Shown here in pieces: positions 33,890 through 46,617 of a DNA stretch of 64,000 nucleotides (within the stretch, counting starts at the first letter, position 1; each line of letters begins with the position of its first letter). Source of the DNA: Epiperipatus broadwayi (taxonomy: Eukaryota; Onychophora; Udeonychophora; Euonychophora; Peripatidae). The position numbers and the translations under genes were made by a program. Location of the stretch: the NCBI GenBank assembly GCA_028023455.1, contig JAQFVV010012395.1, positions 5,082,001-5,146,000 of the forward strand, read 5' to 3'. Below the pieces are notes generated by a model, which saw only the letters and a program-made list of their open reading frames with translations, was not told the DNA's origin and ran no database searches.

Positions 33890-34500
33890 TTCATTGCATA
33901 CTAATGTACTTTTCTGGAGATTGACTTTTATCCCTTTATTGGAGCACTCTTGAAAAAAAAGTTTTAAATGTTGAGATGTTATTCAGTGATAGAAGATACT
34001 ATTATAACATTATCTATATAGATAATTGCTATCTGTTTAATCTCAGGAGAAAGGGTTTTATCTAAATATCTTATTAAACCAGCACCACTATTAATCAACT
34101 CAAATAGTGTCTTATTAAATTGATAGGTAAATCCTTCATACTGGAATGCAGTATATTGGCGATCTTCTGGGTGTAATATCTGCTAATAACGTAAAAGTTA
34201 GATTGAAAGTAGAAAATACTTTATTACTGAATTTCACGAATAATTCGTGTATGAGCAATGGTATATTCCTGTCTAGGATAGCTATTTTGTTTGTCTGGCA
34301 TCTAAACAAAATCTTATTGACCCATCTTTTTTTTTCAATGCTACAATAAGATTGCAATATGGTGAGGAGCATTTGGAGATTACTCTCCAATTGATCATTT
34401 TATTGATCTGATTATTTATTTCATCCAAATATTGATATGGGATTGGGTATGATTCTGATTGAAATGGTTGGTTTTGAAATAACTTAATTCTTTATTGAAA
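33890..34500 (-). pseudogene. Gypsy reverse transcriptase palm remnant
   Basis: Near 34030-33990 the minus strand reads YIDNVIIVSSITE, the Y-x-D-D box with the second Asp changed to Asn. Upstream are FNLTFTLLADITPRRSPIYC and the F-Q-Y-E-G finger remnant (near 34150). The reading frame is then cut by the Tigger-like element at 32978-33886 and resumes at about 32950. Confidence 0.65.
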
Positions 34501-34899
34501 CCCTTTTATTATTCCTGGTATTTCAGAGAATATGGTATTATATTCATTAATTATCGATCACAGTTTATCTGTGTTATCGCCTACAGCTAAATTAGATTCT
34601 GTGATTTTTTTTTATTTAAGTGCTTCTGGGATGTTTGATATCATGCAATCAATTTCAGTTAGATCATAATTCGGCAGTAATATCATTTCTATAACCTAGT
34701 CACTTATATTGATTAATTTATTTTGAAAATTAATTGTGCTCTTGTTCACATGTAGAAAGTCTGCTCCTAAAAATGACTTCATAGATGAGACCATTTAAAA
34801 TAAGGAAGACATGATATGTTTGGTTGATCTGTAATTTGACCCAATCTATTTGTGTACTAGTTTCACTTTTCTATTGTTAGCCATGGTAACCTATATTGA

Positions 34900-35110
34900 A
34901 ATGAGAAATAGTTTTAATGTTTGGATTTTTATCTAAAGTCCTTCGATAAAATAAATGGGAAATTACTGATATCTGGCTACCAGTATCTAACAAAGTCTTA
35001 ACTAGTAGATTCTCAAATAAAACTTCTATCATGGGGCAGCTTTGTAGAGATTGGGATCTCCTTATTCATAACTGTATTTCTGTTCCTCTTAAGTGTATAA
35101 GGGTTCTTGA
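34900..35110 (-). pseudogene. Gypsy aspartic protease remnant
   Basis: The complement of about 34965-35000 encodes TLLDTGSQISVI, the D-T-G-x-x-x-S-x-I active-site block of retroviral-type proteases. No open frame long enough for a protein remains. Confidence 0.6.
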
Positions 35111-35999
35111 GGTGAGAAACTATTCAAGTTCCTATCTACTTTTTTTAGGTATGGTTTTAGATATTTTATTATATCTGGGTTTGAAATGTTTTTGTTAACT
35201 ATTACATGGTATATTGATGGGATTCACGTCTTATTTACCCTTTATTCATGCTTATTTTCATTTATGATTTTTTTTTACTTCCCTTTTCAGTGGTAGGGGT
35301 TATTATGTTAACTGGCAATCCTTTTTTTTTCCTCGGGAATTTTGTTTATCATATATGTGTTGGTATCTATACTATTTAATAGGTCTATTATTTGTTCAAT
35401 ACTTTAACTATTAATATATACTAAAAACTGCTTTTTACCTTCAAGGGAAGAGTATGTTTAACTATTCTGATTACCTGACTTTGACTGAGTTGACAGGTAA
35501 CTAAAGTTTTGAGTTTAGCAACTTGCCTTCTAAAAAATTTGGTCAAAGTTTCTCTAGGAGTACTTATATTTTTCCTGTAATATCTAATACAATAGAGCCT
35601 TCTGGTGATCCTTGTTCCAGAAATTCTTAATCAATAATACTTGGTAATCATTAAGGATGGCTACATTTGGAATAAGAATTCCCACCATGGTAATGTCACC
35701 TTGTAAGTGACAGTAAGCTACTATTAATTTTTCACCCTCTGTTAAATTGGTATTTACCAATAAGTATAAATTCAAACATTTTAAATGTTCAATTGGTGCT
35801 TCATTTGTGAAGATTCTAAATATCTTTAATTTCACAAATTGTTTTATGGTATTTGTAGTAACAGCATTATTATTATTAAGGATAATCTTGCTCAAAGTAT
35901 TCATAGATGTAAGTATCATCACATCATTCACATCTTCTTTATTTTTATTAAGGCATTTCACCACTAATAGATAATTGAGGTAAGTTTTCAAATTCGCTG

Positions 36000-37440
36000 T
36001 ACATCTCTCATTACTTGATTTACTTTGTTTGATATCGATTCTATTATTTTTTTCTAATATTAAGTTTATTTTTCCTTGGTCATTTCATGTTTGTTTACTG
36101 ATGATTTGGAATTTTGGGAATTCTGAATTTGACTTTCTTTAATATTTTCCAGTTTGTTGGAATATTCAAGTTCTAAATTTTCAATTCTTTGTTTAGCAGA
36201 AATATTGATAGTTTCAACTTCGTTTTGTAGAGTATCATGGCTCTAAATTTTTCAATGGTTTTTGTTTTGCATCATTAAATCTTGCTTTATTTCAATACAT
36301 TTAGAATCATTTTTATTGCATTGATTTTCTTTTAAGTCTTCTTTAGATTGATTCAACTCTAATTGTAACTTTCCTAGTTTATTATCTGTCTGTATTTGGT
36401 ATTTTCATTGATCTTGTTCAATTCCTGATTTGAACTAATCATGACTTTGTTTCATTTCTAAGAACATATCTAATTTACTTTCAATTTTTTTTTAAGTTCA
36501 TTAAACCTTTGTTCACATTTACAATCCTTTTCCACATTGCCTTTTCTTATTTCTATCAATTTAATATTGATATCCCATTGCAAAATGGTTTATGACAGTA
36601 TTTTGTTTTACTATGTTAGTTTTTAATTTGGATAACTCTGATTACAATCCCGTTTTGAGTTCAATAGATTCAGCAGTTTGTTTTTCCATTTTTGCAGGTA
36701 ATTCAATATTTTCTTTTTCCACTTTTGATAGTTCAGTTTTTGTATTTACTGACATTTTTTGAATATTTATCCTTACTTGATTACAAAAGATGTCATTCAT
36801 GCTTGTTTTTTCTTCTTTTTTTGTCTATAGGATCAATGATTTTTCAGAGTGAATATTTTCTATTGTGCCCCCCCCCCCCACCCCAGATGTACAAATATTT
36901 TGTTGTTCTAGATTTTCTAGAAGAGAAGTCTCTACCTCACCTTCCTGAACTTCATGTTATATTTTTATATTTCATTTGTTATTTTACTAATATTTTCTGA
37001 CTCCATAATTTTTATCCTATTTCTAGTAATCATTTACTTAATATTTAAGACTATTATTCTCTGTTTTCTTCACCTATTTTCACTAAATTTTAAAATTAGT
37101 GCTAGGCTTTATGAATATTGAAGTATGTTAAGACATCATAAAGAGATTTTCTATCACTATATTTCATTTTATATGCAATATATATATATATTTTAAGGTG
37201 TTGTTTAATTCAACTTTCTTCATTACTTTTAAATCTTAGGGTTTAGATCATTTAAGTTTTTACTTGTTGATAATCTTTGATTATTTAATATCAATTCATC
37301 ATATTGTGATAATAATATTTCTGTATAAAGAGGACAAATTTTTATAGCCTCTAAAATTGTTAAAATCAGACTATGATACAAATGAGGTTGGTAGTCTTGC
37401 AATTTGGTTGAATCAGATATAATGGAACACATCTTGATCT
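36000..37440 (-). pseudogene. Probable Gypsy gag region, coiled-coil rich
   Basis: The minus strand across frames is rich in K, E, N and Q with a heptad-like texture, in the place where gag is expected. I see no CCHC knuckle and no certain gag motif. The assignment rests on position and composition. A C10 run lies at about 36868. Confidence 0.4.
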
Positions 37441-37494
37441 TATGATTATATTATCATAATAAGATCTGTTGCACCATGGCTTGGTTGTGCTACA

Positions 37495-39431
37495 TGTAAC
37501 AGAATGAGGCCTGACCTTGTGTGACAGAATACGTAGTAAGCCATCAAAGTGAGCGAGGAGGAGAAAAAACTTAAAATTCCTAAGATCATTAACTCTAGGC
37601 CAACATCGATCTCAAACATGGAAAAACAGGATAAATGTATACGGGAGTCTCAGGGTACCTCCGTATAGTTTCATCCATTCTTTCCTATCTTAATTCCTAT
37701 TATGTCCCAGGATTCAGGTTCAGGGAGTGTATGCATGGTATTCTACTTCAGAGTATGATATTCTTTTTATAAGAGGATGAGTATGATGAATTGATGATCA
37801 AATAAATTAATACACAAACAATTGAATTTACTTTTAAAATAATATGTTTAAAATTATTATTCCAAAAAGAAAATATATGTACATTAATTAATTATTTCAA
37901 CATATGAAGATAGTCTCCCCTTCTACCATTATTTGTATCAATAATATTAGATAGTAAAGCTCATTTATACTAAGAAGTTTTAGTCATTCATACCAATAAA
38001 TAAATAAAATAATAAACAGAATTTGTATGAATAAACAAATAACATTATTCCTGTATTAATAAAGACAATTAATGTTTTACAAAAGGGAATCTTACCTTCA
38101 TCTTTAATGATGATGACATTCAACTGCAAGCAAATGTTACCTAGACCTATATTTTATTTTCAATTAAAATATTAAAATGGTAGTTTTTACCCCCCCCCCC
38201 TTAAAATATTTAATTGATAAATTGACCTGTTTTAAAGAAAAGAAACAAAATAAAGAAAAAATATATGCATGAGATTAATTATACATATCAACCTAAAATT
38301 ATTGCAACTCCAAGAATGAAAAAGTCTTGTGAATATTGAAAATGTCCACATTTTACAATTTCTAATGTTGGTTTGAACACTTTAGAATATTCCTCCTGAT
38401 GATGTGAATTTAGCTTTTGTTATATGGTGTTCCTTAGGCTGGCGAGATGGAATCCTAAAGTCTAAATAGTATGATTGATGCAATTATAGATCCATAGTTG
38501 ACAGACTCTTCCCCACAAAATCACTTTATATTTAGCCATGCATTGTTACTTGTATATTTGTCTGAATATTTAAATATAGTCTTTAAATTTACAGGATGGC
38601 TAAATGTTCTTCTCTTAAGGATCTCAGCTTAGAATTAATGATTATTGTTAGAAATTTCATAATATTCTTGGAATGTCGAATAGATTTAAAATGTCACTGC
38701 ATTTTCTACTTTGAAAATTCTCAATCTGACGAATTGAGTTCCCTTTGTTTTTCTTCGTTTTTCAAGATTTCCTTGTTGTTTTATAGTTTTGCTTTTGACA
38801 GTTGTTGATCATTATTTTCGAACACAAAGATCGATCACAACTTTCATGGAGTGGATATTGATTAGTCAAACGTTGTTTTTTTTTAATTCCTTTTTTAAGT
38901 AAAACGTTCAAAAATATCTTTTGCCAATCACTAAAAAGTTCTTTTTTTTTTTAGTGTTAATTTGATTCTTTTAAATCATCCTGTTTAAGTTCATGTTACA
39001 TAATGTTTTACGATTCATATATACGTATAAGGGATTAATGATAAGGGTTTTTAATTATTATTTTTCCTTTAAATTTTGTTTTGTTGTTTGCGTTTGAATT
39101 CAGGCATCTTTATTTATTCTTATGTTGTTATGATGCATATTGTAGAATCATTTATGATAAAGTTGTTAATAAAGAGAAATATAAATTTCTTTATAAATTT
39201 TAAACGTTTGAGTTTTGGTATGTGTTCGTTTTATATATATTATATAAGCAATTCAATATTTATTTCTGTAATATTGTTCGTGGGTATTACTGTTCTTTTC
39301 GGAAATCATTTTATTTGGATTACTTTTACTATATATATATAGACTATAGTGGATTCTATATCAAGATGGTTGGTGTGCCGAATTATAAGGGGGATAATGG
39401 TTTATGTGGATATGTAAGATGCAGTATTTCA
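37495..39431 (-). repeat. Gypsy 5' LTR
   Basis: Partner of 28419-30580. It ends (element sense) in TTACA at 37495; the next bases, TGTAGCACAACCAAGCC, do not form an obvious primer-binding site. It contains a C10 run at about 38191. Confidence 0.8.
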
Positions 39432-40705
39432 TATACTCTAGTCTCAATAGAAATTTTATTGGTTAACTGCTTTTTTCTGCCAGCTATCTTTGTCGCAGTT
39501 TTTAAAAGTATATCAGTTATTTTCTATTAATTTTATTCAAATTTGAATCATGTTCAAAATCTATTAATACTTGAAAACGATTTGCTAGTTCAAATTAAAT
39601 TCATTAGAATGTATCTGAAGATTAGGAATATTAACTAAATACTGTTTTTCTTAATAATTTTTGTTTCTCTAGTTTTGCATTAACACATATTTTACATCTT
39701 GCTAATCAATGATCACTTACAATATTGAATTTATTAAGAAAATTACAATCTTGAAATAAGTATTTTCTGTTAGTCAAAATATAATCCAATTCTGCTGTAC
39801 CTTCATTTAAATGCTTCCATGTCCATTTCCTTTTAACATTTTTCTCAAAAAAAAAAAAAATTCATAATATAAAGTTTTTCTTTTTCAGAAAATTCCACAA
39901 ATCTATGTCCTCTCTCATTTCTGTTACCATAACCAAATTCACCTACAGCACTTTCATCTTTCATTTGTTCACCAATTCTAGCATTAAATTATCCCATAAT
40001 AATTTTAAAATGTTTAGTCTGATCAAAAGTCTTTTGTACATCCATATAAAAATCTTCTACTACTTGGTCACTATAACTTGTTGGGGCATAAACCTGAATT
40101 ATCTGCATTTGTTATCTGCTATTACGTTGAATAACTAATTTAGCCACTCTGTCTGATATACCATCAATCTCTTGTTGTTCTTCCACTTTTTATTTATAAT
40201 ATATTCTACTCCACTTGTACTTCCAATATTTGTGCCTTTGTCCACTTTTTAAATCAATTGTTTCTTCATCTTTTTCTTCTAACTTCACAAAGTCCAATAA
40301 TGTCCCATTTCTTAAAAGACAATTCTTTCAATTCTTGCAATCTTCCTTTACTCAAAAGTAATCTGCAATAGTAAGTACATTAATAAAGTCATTATCAAAG
40401 GCAGTCTGGGTCACAATTAGGGGATTCTTAGTACTCTCTGCTTTCGGCCACCAACCTCTGCCTTGGTTGATGACTTTACAGCTTCCTGGAAATAAGGGCC
40501 ATAATTTATTTTTGTCTGTCATGATTGTATATATCTAATAGAAGAAAAAAATTTCATTTATACCTGCATTCAATCTGCCTTATCAGGAAACTGTGAACTC
40601 AGTGGTAAAAAAATCAATAAACTCACCATACTGGCTAATGTGTGTTGGTGAGGAGCATATTTGCATACTATATGAATAATCACATAGTAATAACAGCTGC
40701 AACAT
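39432..40705 (-). pseudogene. Second RTE LINE, leader and endonuclease (right half of split copy)
   Basis: The minus strand from 40705 has a 5' leader matching that at 26855-26465. It continues with endonuclease: QIIQVYAPTSYSDQVVEDF near 40095-40040, then IIMG-stop-FNARIGEQ (the G-D-F-N-A-R motif with Asp changed to a stop), VGEFGYGNRNERGHRFVEF, and after 39720 SDH and a linker ELANRFQVLIDFE...INRK. The linker resumes at 28418 beyond the Gypsy element, which shows that this is one LINE cut in two. Confidence 0.8.
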
Positions 40706-43043
40706 ATAACTAATTTTTCAGCAAACTGATGACTTCTCTGGGTAAGCTGATCCTTTCTGAACAGTAGACTGGCTTATTGTCATTTTCAGAAAAGGTATAA
40801 ATAGTAACAGTTGACATTCAATTAGCTCCATTTAGTCTAGAATTTAACAGACTTCAGACATATCATGTAGTTACACAATACAAGCTATGGAGAACATAGA
40901 AAGCAGACCCTTTACTTCCATGTGAATCCAAACTCAGCAGCTGGATTTGCTCTGCCCTGCCTTCGGTTATAATTTCATGGTAACAGTCATAATCTGTAAA
41001 CCAAAAAAACTCCCCTAATCTTTTTTCCAACCTTTTTATAGTCAGGCTAAAGAAGATGGGAATGCAATAATTAAAAATAAGTTTTCCCTATCTTGATTGA
41101 AAAAAGTTAATGATTCTTTTCCAATTCAACTTAACCCTTTGAAAAAACAACTCCATGGAATTTTATCAAAATATGTTATACAATCATTAATTAAAAAAAA
41201 TTGCTAATCAAAATAGATAGTAGAATTTTATAATTAGCAGTACATCTATTACAACATAAAAACATGCTTGTTTTAATTTCAGAATCAGAATATTAATTAA
41301 TCTTTTCAACTTTATATATATATGCACACACTACTATGTTGTATGCAACAAGACCCTTAACGGTCTCAATACGTATGCGCTGACAATTTTATTTGAGCAA
41401 TCCAAAAACTATAAATTCATTTAGTTTAAATATTAAATTTTAAGCAGCCTTTTCCATGTTTAAAATATGATTCATATTAGGTTTTTCCTTTTATCTAGAA
41501 ATAATCTATTCATGCAATTAATAATTTCTAAGATAAGATTGGATAGATTATTTCGATTATCATTATAAGATAGTGAATAAAGGTGATAATGGCTGAACTT
41601 TATCTGAACAATAACCTCTGTGAATTGTAAATACTATTGCTATTGTATATGAACAGTAAAACACTTATTAAAAATACAAATTGAATTATCAAACCTGCAT
41701 GAGTCTTTTTATACTCTTCTATACCATTATTGGAAAACTACTTTTACTAGTAAAAAAAATAAAAATAATTTACTAGCAATGTCTTTTAATTGAGATATAC
41801 TAAAAAAAAATTGTAAACAGTTTAAATAATTTTTATATCAACGCAACAAGTATTCCTTTTAAATTAAATATATATTCAAAAAAAGTGGTTCAAAACTAAA
41901 TGAAAGAAATATGTTTTAGATTTACATTATAAAAGTTATTAGCATATTTTAAAAATGGGAAAAAACAACAACTACTATTTCTTTTTAGTATTTAAAAGAA
42001 ATAAAAATAAAATGAGATTTGACCGACAAAGGCATATAGAATGAATAGACAATACAATGAATACTTTTTCTCATTAAATTACAATTTATATAACAAATGT
42101 ATATACAGTGAACATTAGAATGACAGATATCTTTGTCATCTAAATTATCAATATAATGTTTATCTTTGTTTGTCTTCAGTACTGAAAATATTGTACATAT
42201 TGTTAAAAAAGTAGTCTCCTAGATATGTATACTGTAATAATTTTAGTTATGAATCATAAAAGCAGAATTTGAAAGATGATTAACATTGATCTCAAAAAAG
42301 AAATAACTTCCAATTGAAATTATTAACAATGGTAAAAATCTATATGGCAAACATAGTGCTAAAAATATTGAAGGTATTTTTTTAAAATATTCTACCTAAT
42401 ATGTGTGCTGCAAAATTTGAAATGTGATTAATATTAATATAAAAAAAAAATTTTTTTTTGGAAGCAAAACAATGGTATCTAAATGTTAATCATGGAACTG
42501 TTAAATCATTAAAACCCAATGAATGAAATATTAAATGTTACAATAAGCACTACTGACTGATATAGTAAGCATGTGGATAAGACTTCAGAGTATTTTAGCT
42601 TTGAGCAAAGTGCCAAAATATCTTTATGATGTTTTATGAGTTTATTTACATTTAGGTGTTTTTTTTTTTTTTCTAGTTTTTTTATATTTCCTTTTTTTTT
42701 TCTAAAAAAACAAAAATAACTCATATGTACAAGAAAAATAGAAAAAAAATGATCAGTATTGAAACTGAAAAAAAAAAACAATTCTAAAGAAAAAAATTGT
42801 AAAGCAGCTGCAGTTGTGAATATAGTAATGCTAAATAATGATTAATATACTCCTTTTAAAAAAAATAATGAATTAAAAAATGCTAACATAGTAAAAAGAA
42901 TTGCTAGATTGGGCAGACAACATAGTAATACTACAAAATAAATGAAAATTTTTGTTGATGTGAATTAATCAAAAGCAAATGGTAGACAATAATGTCAATG
43001 AAGTGATTATTTGTGGAAATTTTTTTGCTATGACTCTCAGTAT
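40706..43043. other. AT-rich stretch, nothing recognised
   Basis: No coding remnant or terminal repeats found. Long A and T tracts occur near 42445-42470 and 42660-42780, producing open frames of low complexity on the minus strand that I do not regard as genes. Confidence 0.4.
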
Positions 43044-44331
43044 TGTAACGGGCACATACGACGTTACATTTTTTTTTTTATTATCAAACATGAAAAAATA
43101 AAAGTTCGCAAATAAAACTTCTTTTTTAAGAATGAAAAATTGAAAATTAAAGATCTATACTAAACTCATATATATATAAAATCACACAGATAAAAAAAAT
43201 TATTAAAATAAAACTATTAAAAATAGAAAAACTAAATCTTTCAACAAAAACTTAAAAAGATTTAGAGATAAAAATATATCTTTAAGTTTGGAAAACAAAT
43301 TAATTAATGTTATTGAAAAATGGAAATGATTATTTTAATTAGTCAAAGTGAACTAGCCCTTGGGCATTTAAATGTATAAGCAACGGTCAGACAGGAAAAC
43401 AATAGAAACTAATAGCAAATAAAAAAGAAATCCCTTAGGAATCGGACCTCAACGAAAGGGTCTTCATCATCATGACATAATGTTGAGTTAATCCGCAAAA
43501 TTAATATAAAAGAAAAGGTTTGGAAATAAAAAAATTAATTAAAGGAAGAGATGTGACTATATGTGTTAGTGCGGAGTTGAAGGAGAAGGGATTGAAAAGA
43601 CGTACTCTTCAATCCTTTCAGTTTTGTTAAAAAAAAAATGACATCGTTTTTCCTATATTGAGGACCACATGACTACGGGGGAATTAACGCTGGCATCCAA
43701 ATGGCAAGCAACTGCAAGAAATTAGAAACTACGGACTTGTTAAAACCGTAAGAACTTTATAAACTCTAAGCTTTAAATCTATTTCTAAAACTCCAGTATA
43801 CTAAACAGTAAGAACTTTAATTTTAAAACTTGTTCCGTATTTAAAATAATTGAAATAGAATCCTATCTGACCAACTTTATTTATTAATATGTAATTTTAA
43901 TTTGATGTATTTCTTTTGTAAAATCATTTCCATTTATTTTTTTTTTTTTGTTCTTTGAAGTTTTATTATGATTCTTGTTTTTCATTAAATTAAATTAGGT
44001 TGTCGTCGATGAGCAGATATATCCCACTGGATGGCACTGTTTTCGCGCTAAAACATAAAAATGTCGTTTCCGCGGCCGACACCTTCGAACCTGCATTTTC
44101 TATAATACAACTTTTTTGTTGTGCTACAGATTGCAGGCCGCTATGTCGCTTCACAGTACAGCATGTATGTTTTACGCAGCAAATACATTTTGCGAATTCG
44201 CACAGTTTATAAAATTATTACGGCTTGGGGAGAGGGTGTGTTTTTTTGAATTTGATGGAAATGTTGTTTTCATTGGATTTTATTTTATTTTAAAGTATTG
44301 AAATGTTCAGATTTTGTAAAGTAATAATTAA

Positions 44332-45070
44332 CCTTTTAACCGCTAATTATATTATTGGTTGTATGAGGTAAAAATCAAATCTTTTAATTGGCCAACTCAC
44401 AAACTGAAGACAAAGCCTATTGTTAAAACATATTCGCCTATAATATTAAATTCAACTCAGATACATTTATAAAAAGTATATTACTAATTTTTCAGGTTAT
44501 GAAGAGAACGAAAGTTCTTTCAAAAATAAATTGCTATTTATTTATTCTAAAATATTCAATTTCGGCAACATAAAAGCTATAATATAAACAAAAAGGTCGA
44601 CTTTTACGTTATAGAAAAGTAAATATTTCTTTTAAATATTTCTTTAATATTTTTACTAAAATCTTCAATATTTTTCGAAAATAATTTTGTTTTTTTAGTA
44701 TATTTTTTAAAAAACTAGTTTAATTTCTGAAATTATATTTTTTTAATACTTAAAATTGCATTCGAAATGAAAATCTCAGCGTTTTTCTTTATTTTCTTTG
44801 ATCAGGCGGTTTCTTTGTTCTTTCCAGCCAATCAGAATGTCTTTTTCGGCTGAGAGCATGCTAAGAACCAATCACAAGTAATGTTCTTTCTTTGTTTAGG
44901 TTTAAATGAGTTTTTTTTTACTTGTAAAATAATTCGGAAGAGGGCACCATCTTACAGAACTTTTAAAAATCTATTCAAAACCTATCAAACGAATTTTTTA
45001 GCATAAGAACTGGCAGAGTTAGAGTGATGTCAGATGTCGACGAGGAGCTTCGTAGGAGGCGGGAAAAGGG
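44332..45070. mobile_element. Possible piggyBac-like MITE nested in the 2-kb transposon
   Basis: TTAA at 44328-44331 and 45071-45074 flank a 739-bp stretch with ends CCTTTTAACCGC and (reversed) CCCTTTTCCCGCC. TTAA targets with CCCTTT-type ends are typical of piggyBac elements. The match is short and one end has lost a C, so chance is possible. Confidence 0.4.
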
Positions 45071-45490
45071 TTAACAGACTTTTTACACCGTAGTGTATTG
45101 AAGTTTTAAATAGTAAATGTTGACGAGATATATGAATAAAGTTATTTGGAATTAGGTAACGAGTCAAGTAATGTACTGTTCGTAACATTCCACGAGACAT
45201 TTTAAGATTGTACAGTGTGTATATTTTTGAAATTAAAAAAAAGCGTTAACACAAAAATATCCAGTAAGAAAAGTACAATTAATTGTACAGTTTTTTTAAA
45301 TGTCATAAAAAGCATATATTATAAACATTATATATATATTTGTCGTTGTTTAAAAAAGTTTTAGTTTCTTTTCTCCGACAACTGTTATTCTTTGTTGAAT
45401 ATAGTTTACGTTTATTGTTATCATTTATTTTATAGATGTTAGTAAAAAAAAAAAATATTTACAAAAATACGATTTTGATATTTTTTATTT

Positions 45491-45620
45491 TAACCATAAA
45501 CCTAACCCTAAAATTAACCCTAAAGCTAACCCTAAAACTAACCTTAAAGCTAACCCTATAGCTAATCCTAAAACTAACCCTAATCCTAACCCTAAAGCTA
45601 ACCCTAATCCTAAACGTAAA
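45491..45620 (+). repeat. Interstitial telomere-like repeat, degenerate
   Basis: About 20 units of CTAACC or CTAAAN type, often as a 12-mer CTAACCCTAAAG. The unit matches the complement of the TTAGGG telomere repeat used by most animals. The run lies inside the 2,000-bp transposon. Confidence 0.7.
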
Positions 45621-46597
45621 CATAACAAGTTTTACTTTTAGTTATCATTCTATTTGAAATAAAAACTAGCGGTAAACAAAATCTTCGATAGAAAAAATCT
45701 CCGATAGAAAATTGATTTTTTCTAATAAAAAGAAAACTAAAAAAGACGAATCAAATTGTAATTTGTTTATTTTATTTTACATTTATTATTATCATTAAAT
45801 TTGTATACGTTAATAAAAAATAATATTTAAAATTAAGTAATATTTAAAAAAGACGATTTTCTTTTTGTTTTTATTTTCACATTACAAAAAACACATCAAA
45901 ATGATTATAATTAACGGTCCGTGAATGATCATATTTTATAATTTTAGCGTGAAAAGTGCGCCATCGAGTGGGATTTAGCAGCTATTCTACAAGAACCTTA
46001 AATTATATAAATGTTAAACTTAAGTCGGGCGTGAATGGCTATATAGATTTGTAAAGTTATATTAGGGGAGGGTAATCTTAGGTTATTTGTTTCGTAGTTA
46101 AATTGGGTCAATGGAATGAATATATTGGTATAATTAGTAGATGTAGTACGAGATTCGCAACGGGCAGAATCAATTTATATGCCGCACACTTCCTTTTTGC
46201 CTATGAAATGCAATCGTAAGTTGGCAAAATGACCGCAGTCCTTTCCTATGGAGTTTTTTTTTATTGCTCTTCTCGTCAGATAGATGTAATATTCCTATCT
46301 GACGAGAGGCAATTTCTTCTCTTAACCTTTTGTGCTGCCGTATTCGTGTTACATTGAATGTATCGATATATCAGATGGATTGACGTTTGTTTGACTGCGA
46401 ACTTTTGGCCTAAGGTTAAATAAGGATAGAATATTTTCTTTTCAAATGCAAATCTATGTAGTCTATTCATACTCGACACTCTAAATAAAAATGCCTTAAA
46501 TTTAAGTTAGGTATAGACGTTGCATGGATTCGTTAGCGGTTAATTATGTTTTGGTTTTCATATTCGGTTAGAATACATAAGTCATTGATGCCAATGC

Positions 46598-46617
46598 GGC
46601 ATCTTATGATGAATGCC
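46598..46617 (+). other. Conserved 5-bp/10-nt hairpin in the old solo LTR
   Basis: GGCAT, loop CTTATGATGA, ATGCC, preceded by CCAATGC and followed by ATTGGG. It corresponds by position to 16450-16469 (stem AGTAT/ATACT). Compensatory stem changes keep the pairing while the loop is nearly unchanged. Confidence 0.65.

Larger units (their letters stand above)
28419..39431 (-). mobile_element. Ty3/Gypsy LTR retrotransposon, decayed, inserted in an RTE LINE
   Basis: Two diverged LTRs (28419-30580 and 37495-39431) flank an interior on the minus strand. A polypurine tract (GGTGGGGAGAAA, complement of 30581-30592) lies directly before the downstream LTR, which starts TGCAATATTGC; the LTRs end ...TTACA. 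The order in the direction of transcription is a coiled-coil-like gag region (about 37440-36000), protease with LLDTGSQISVI (near 35000-34960), RT with YIDNVIIVSS (near 34030-33990), RNase H (32783-32278) and integrase (about 32100-31330). RT-RNaseH-integrase is the Ty3/Gypsy order. Stops, frameshifts and a Tigger insertion inside RT show it is dead. No clear target duplication was found. Confidence 0.85.
43998..45997. mobile_element. Unclassified DNA transposon, 2,000 bp, 8-bp target duplication
   Basis: TTAAATTA occurs at 43990-43997 and 45998-46005. The ends are imperfect inverted repeats of about 50 bp: left GGTTGTCGTCGATGAGCAG..., ATCCCACTGGATGGCAC..., TTTTCGCGC; right end reversed GGTTCTTGTAGAATAGCTG..., ATCCCACTCGATGGCGCAC, TTTTCACGC. 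Eight-base duplications fit hAT, Merlin, P or related superfamilies, but the GGTT end matches none that I know with certainty. No transposase was found; the longest frames are about 60-70 codons. Confidence 0.7.

Noticed and set aside
36868-36880. Runs of C or G (also 11344, 26617, 38191)
   Set aside because: Simple homopolymer slippage; no link to a feature.
42509-42781. 90-codon minus-strand frame with many Lys and Phe
   Set aside because: Made by long A and T tracts; low complexity and no family.
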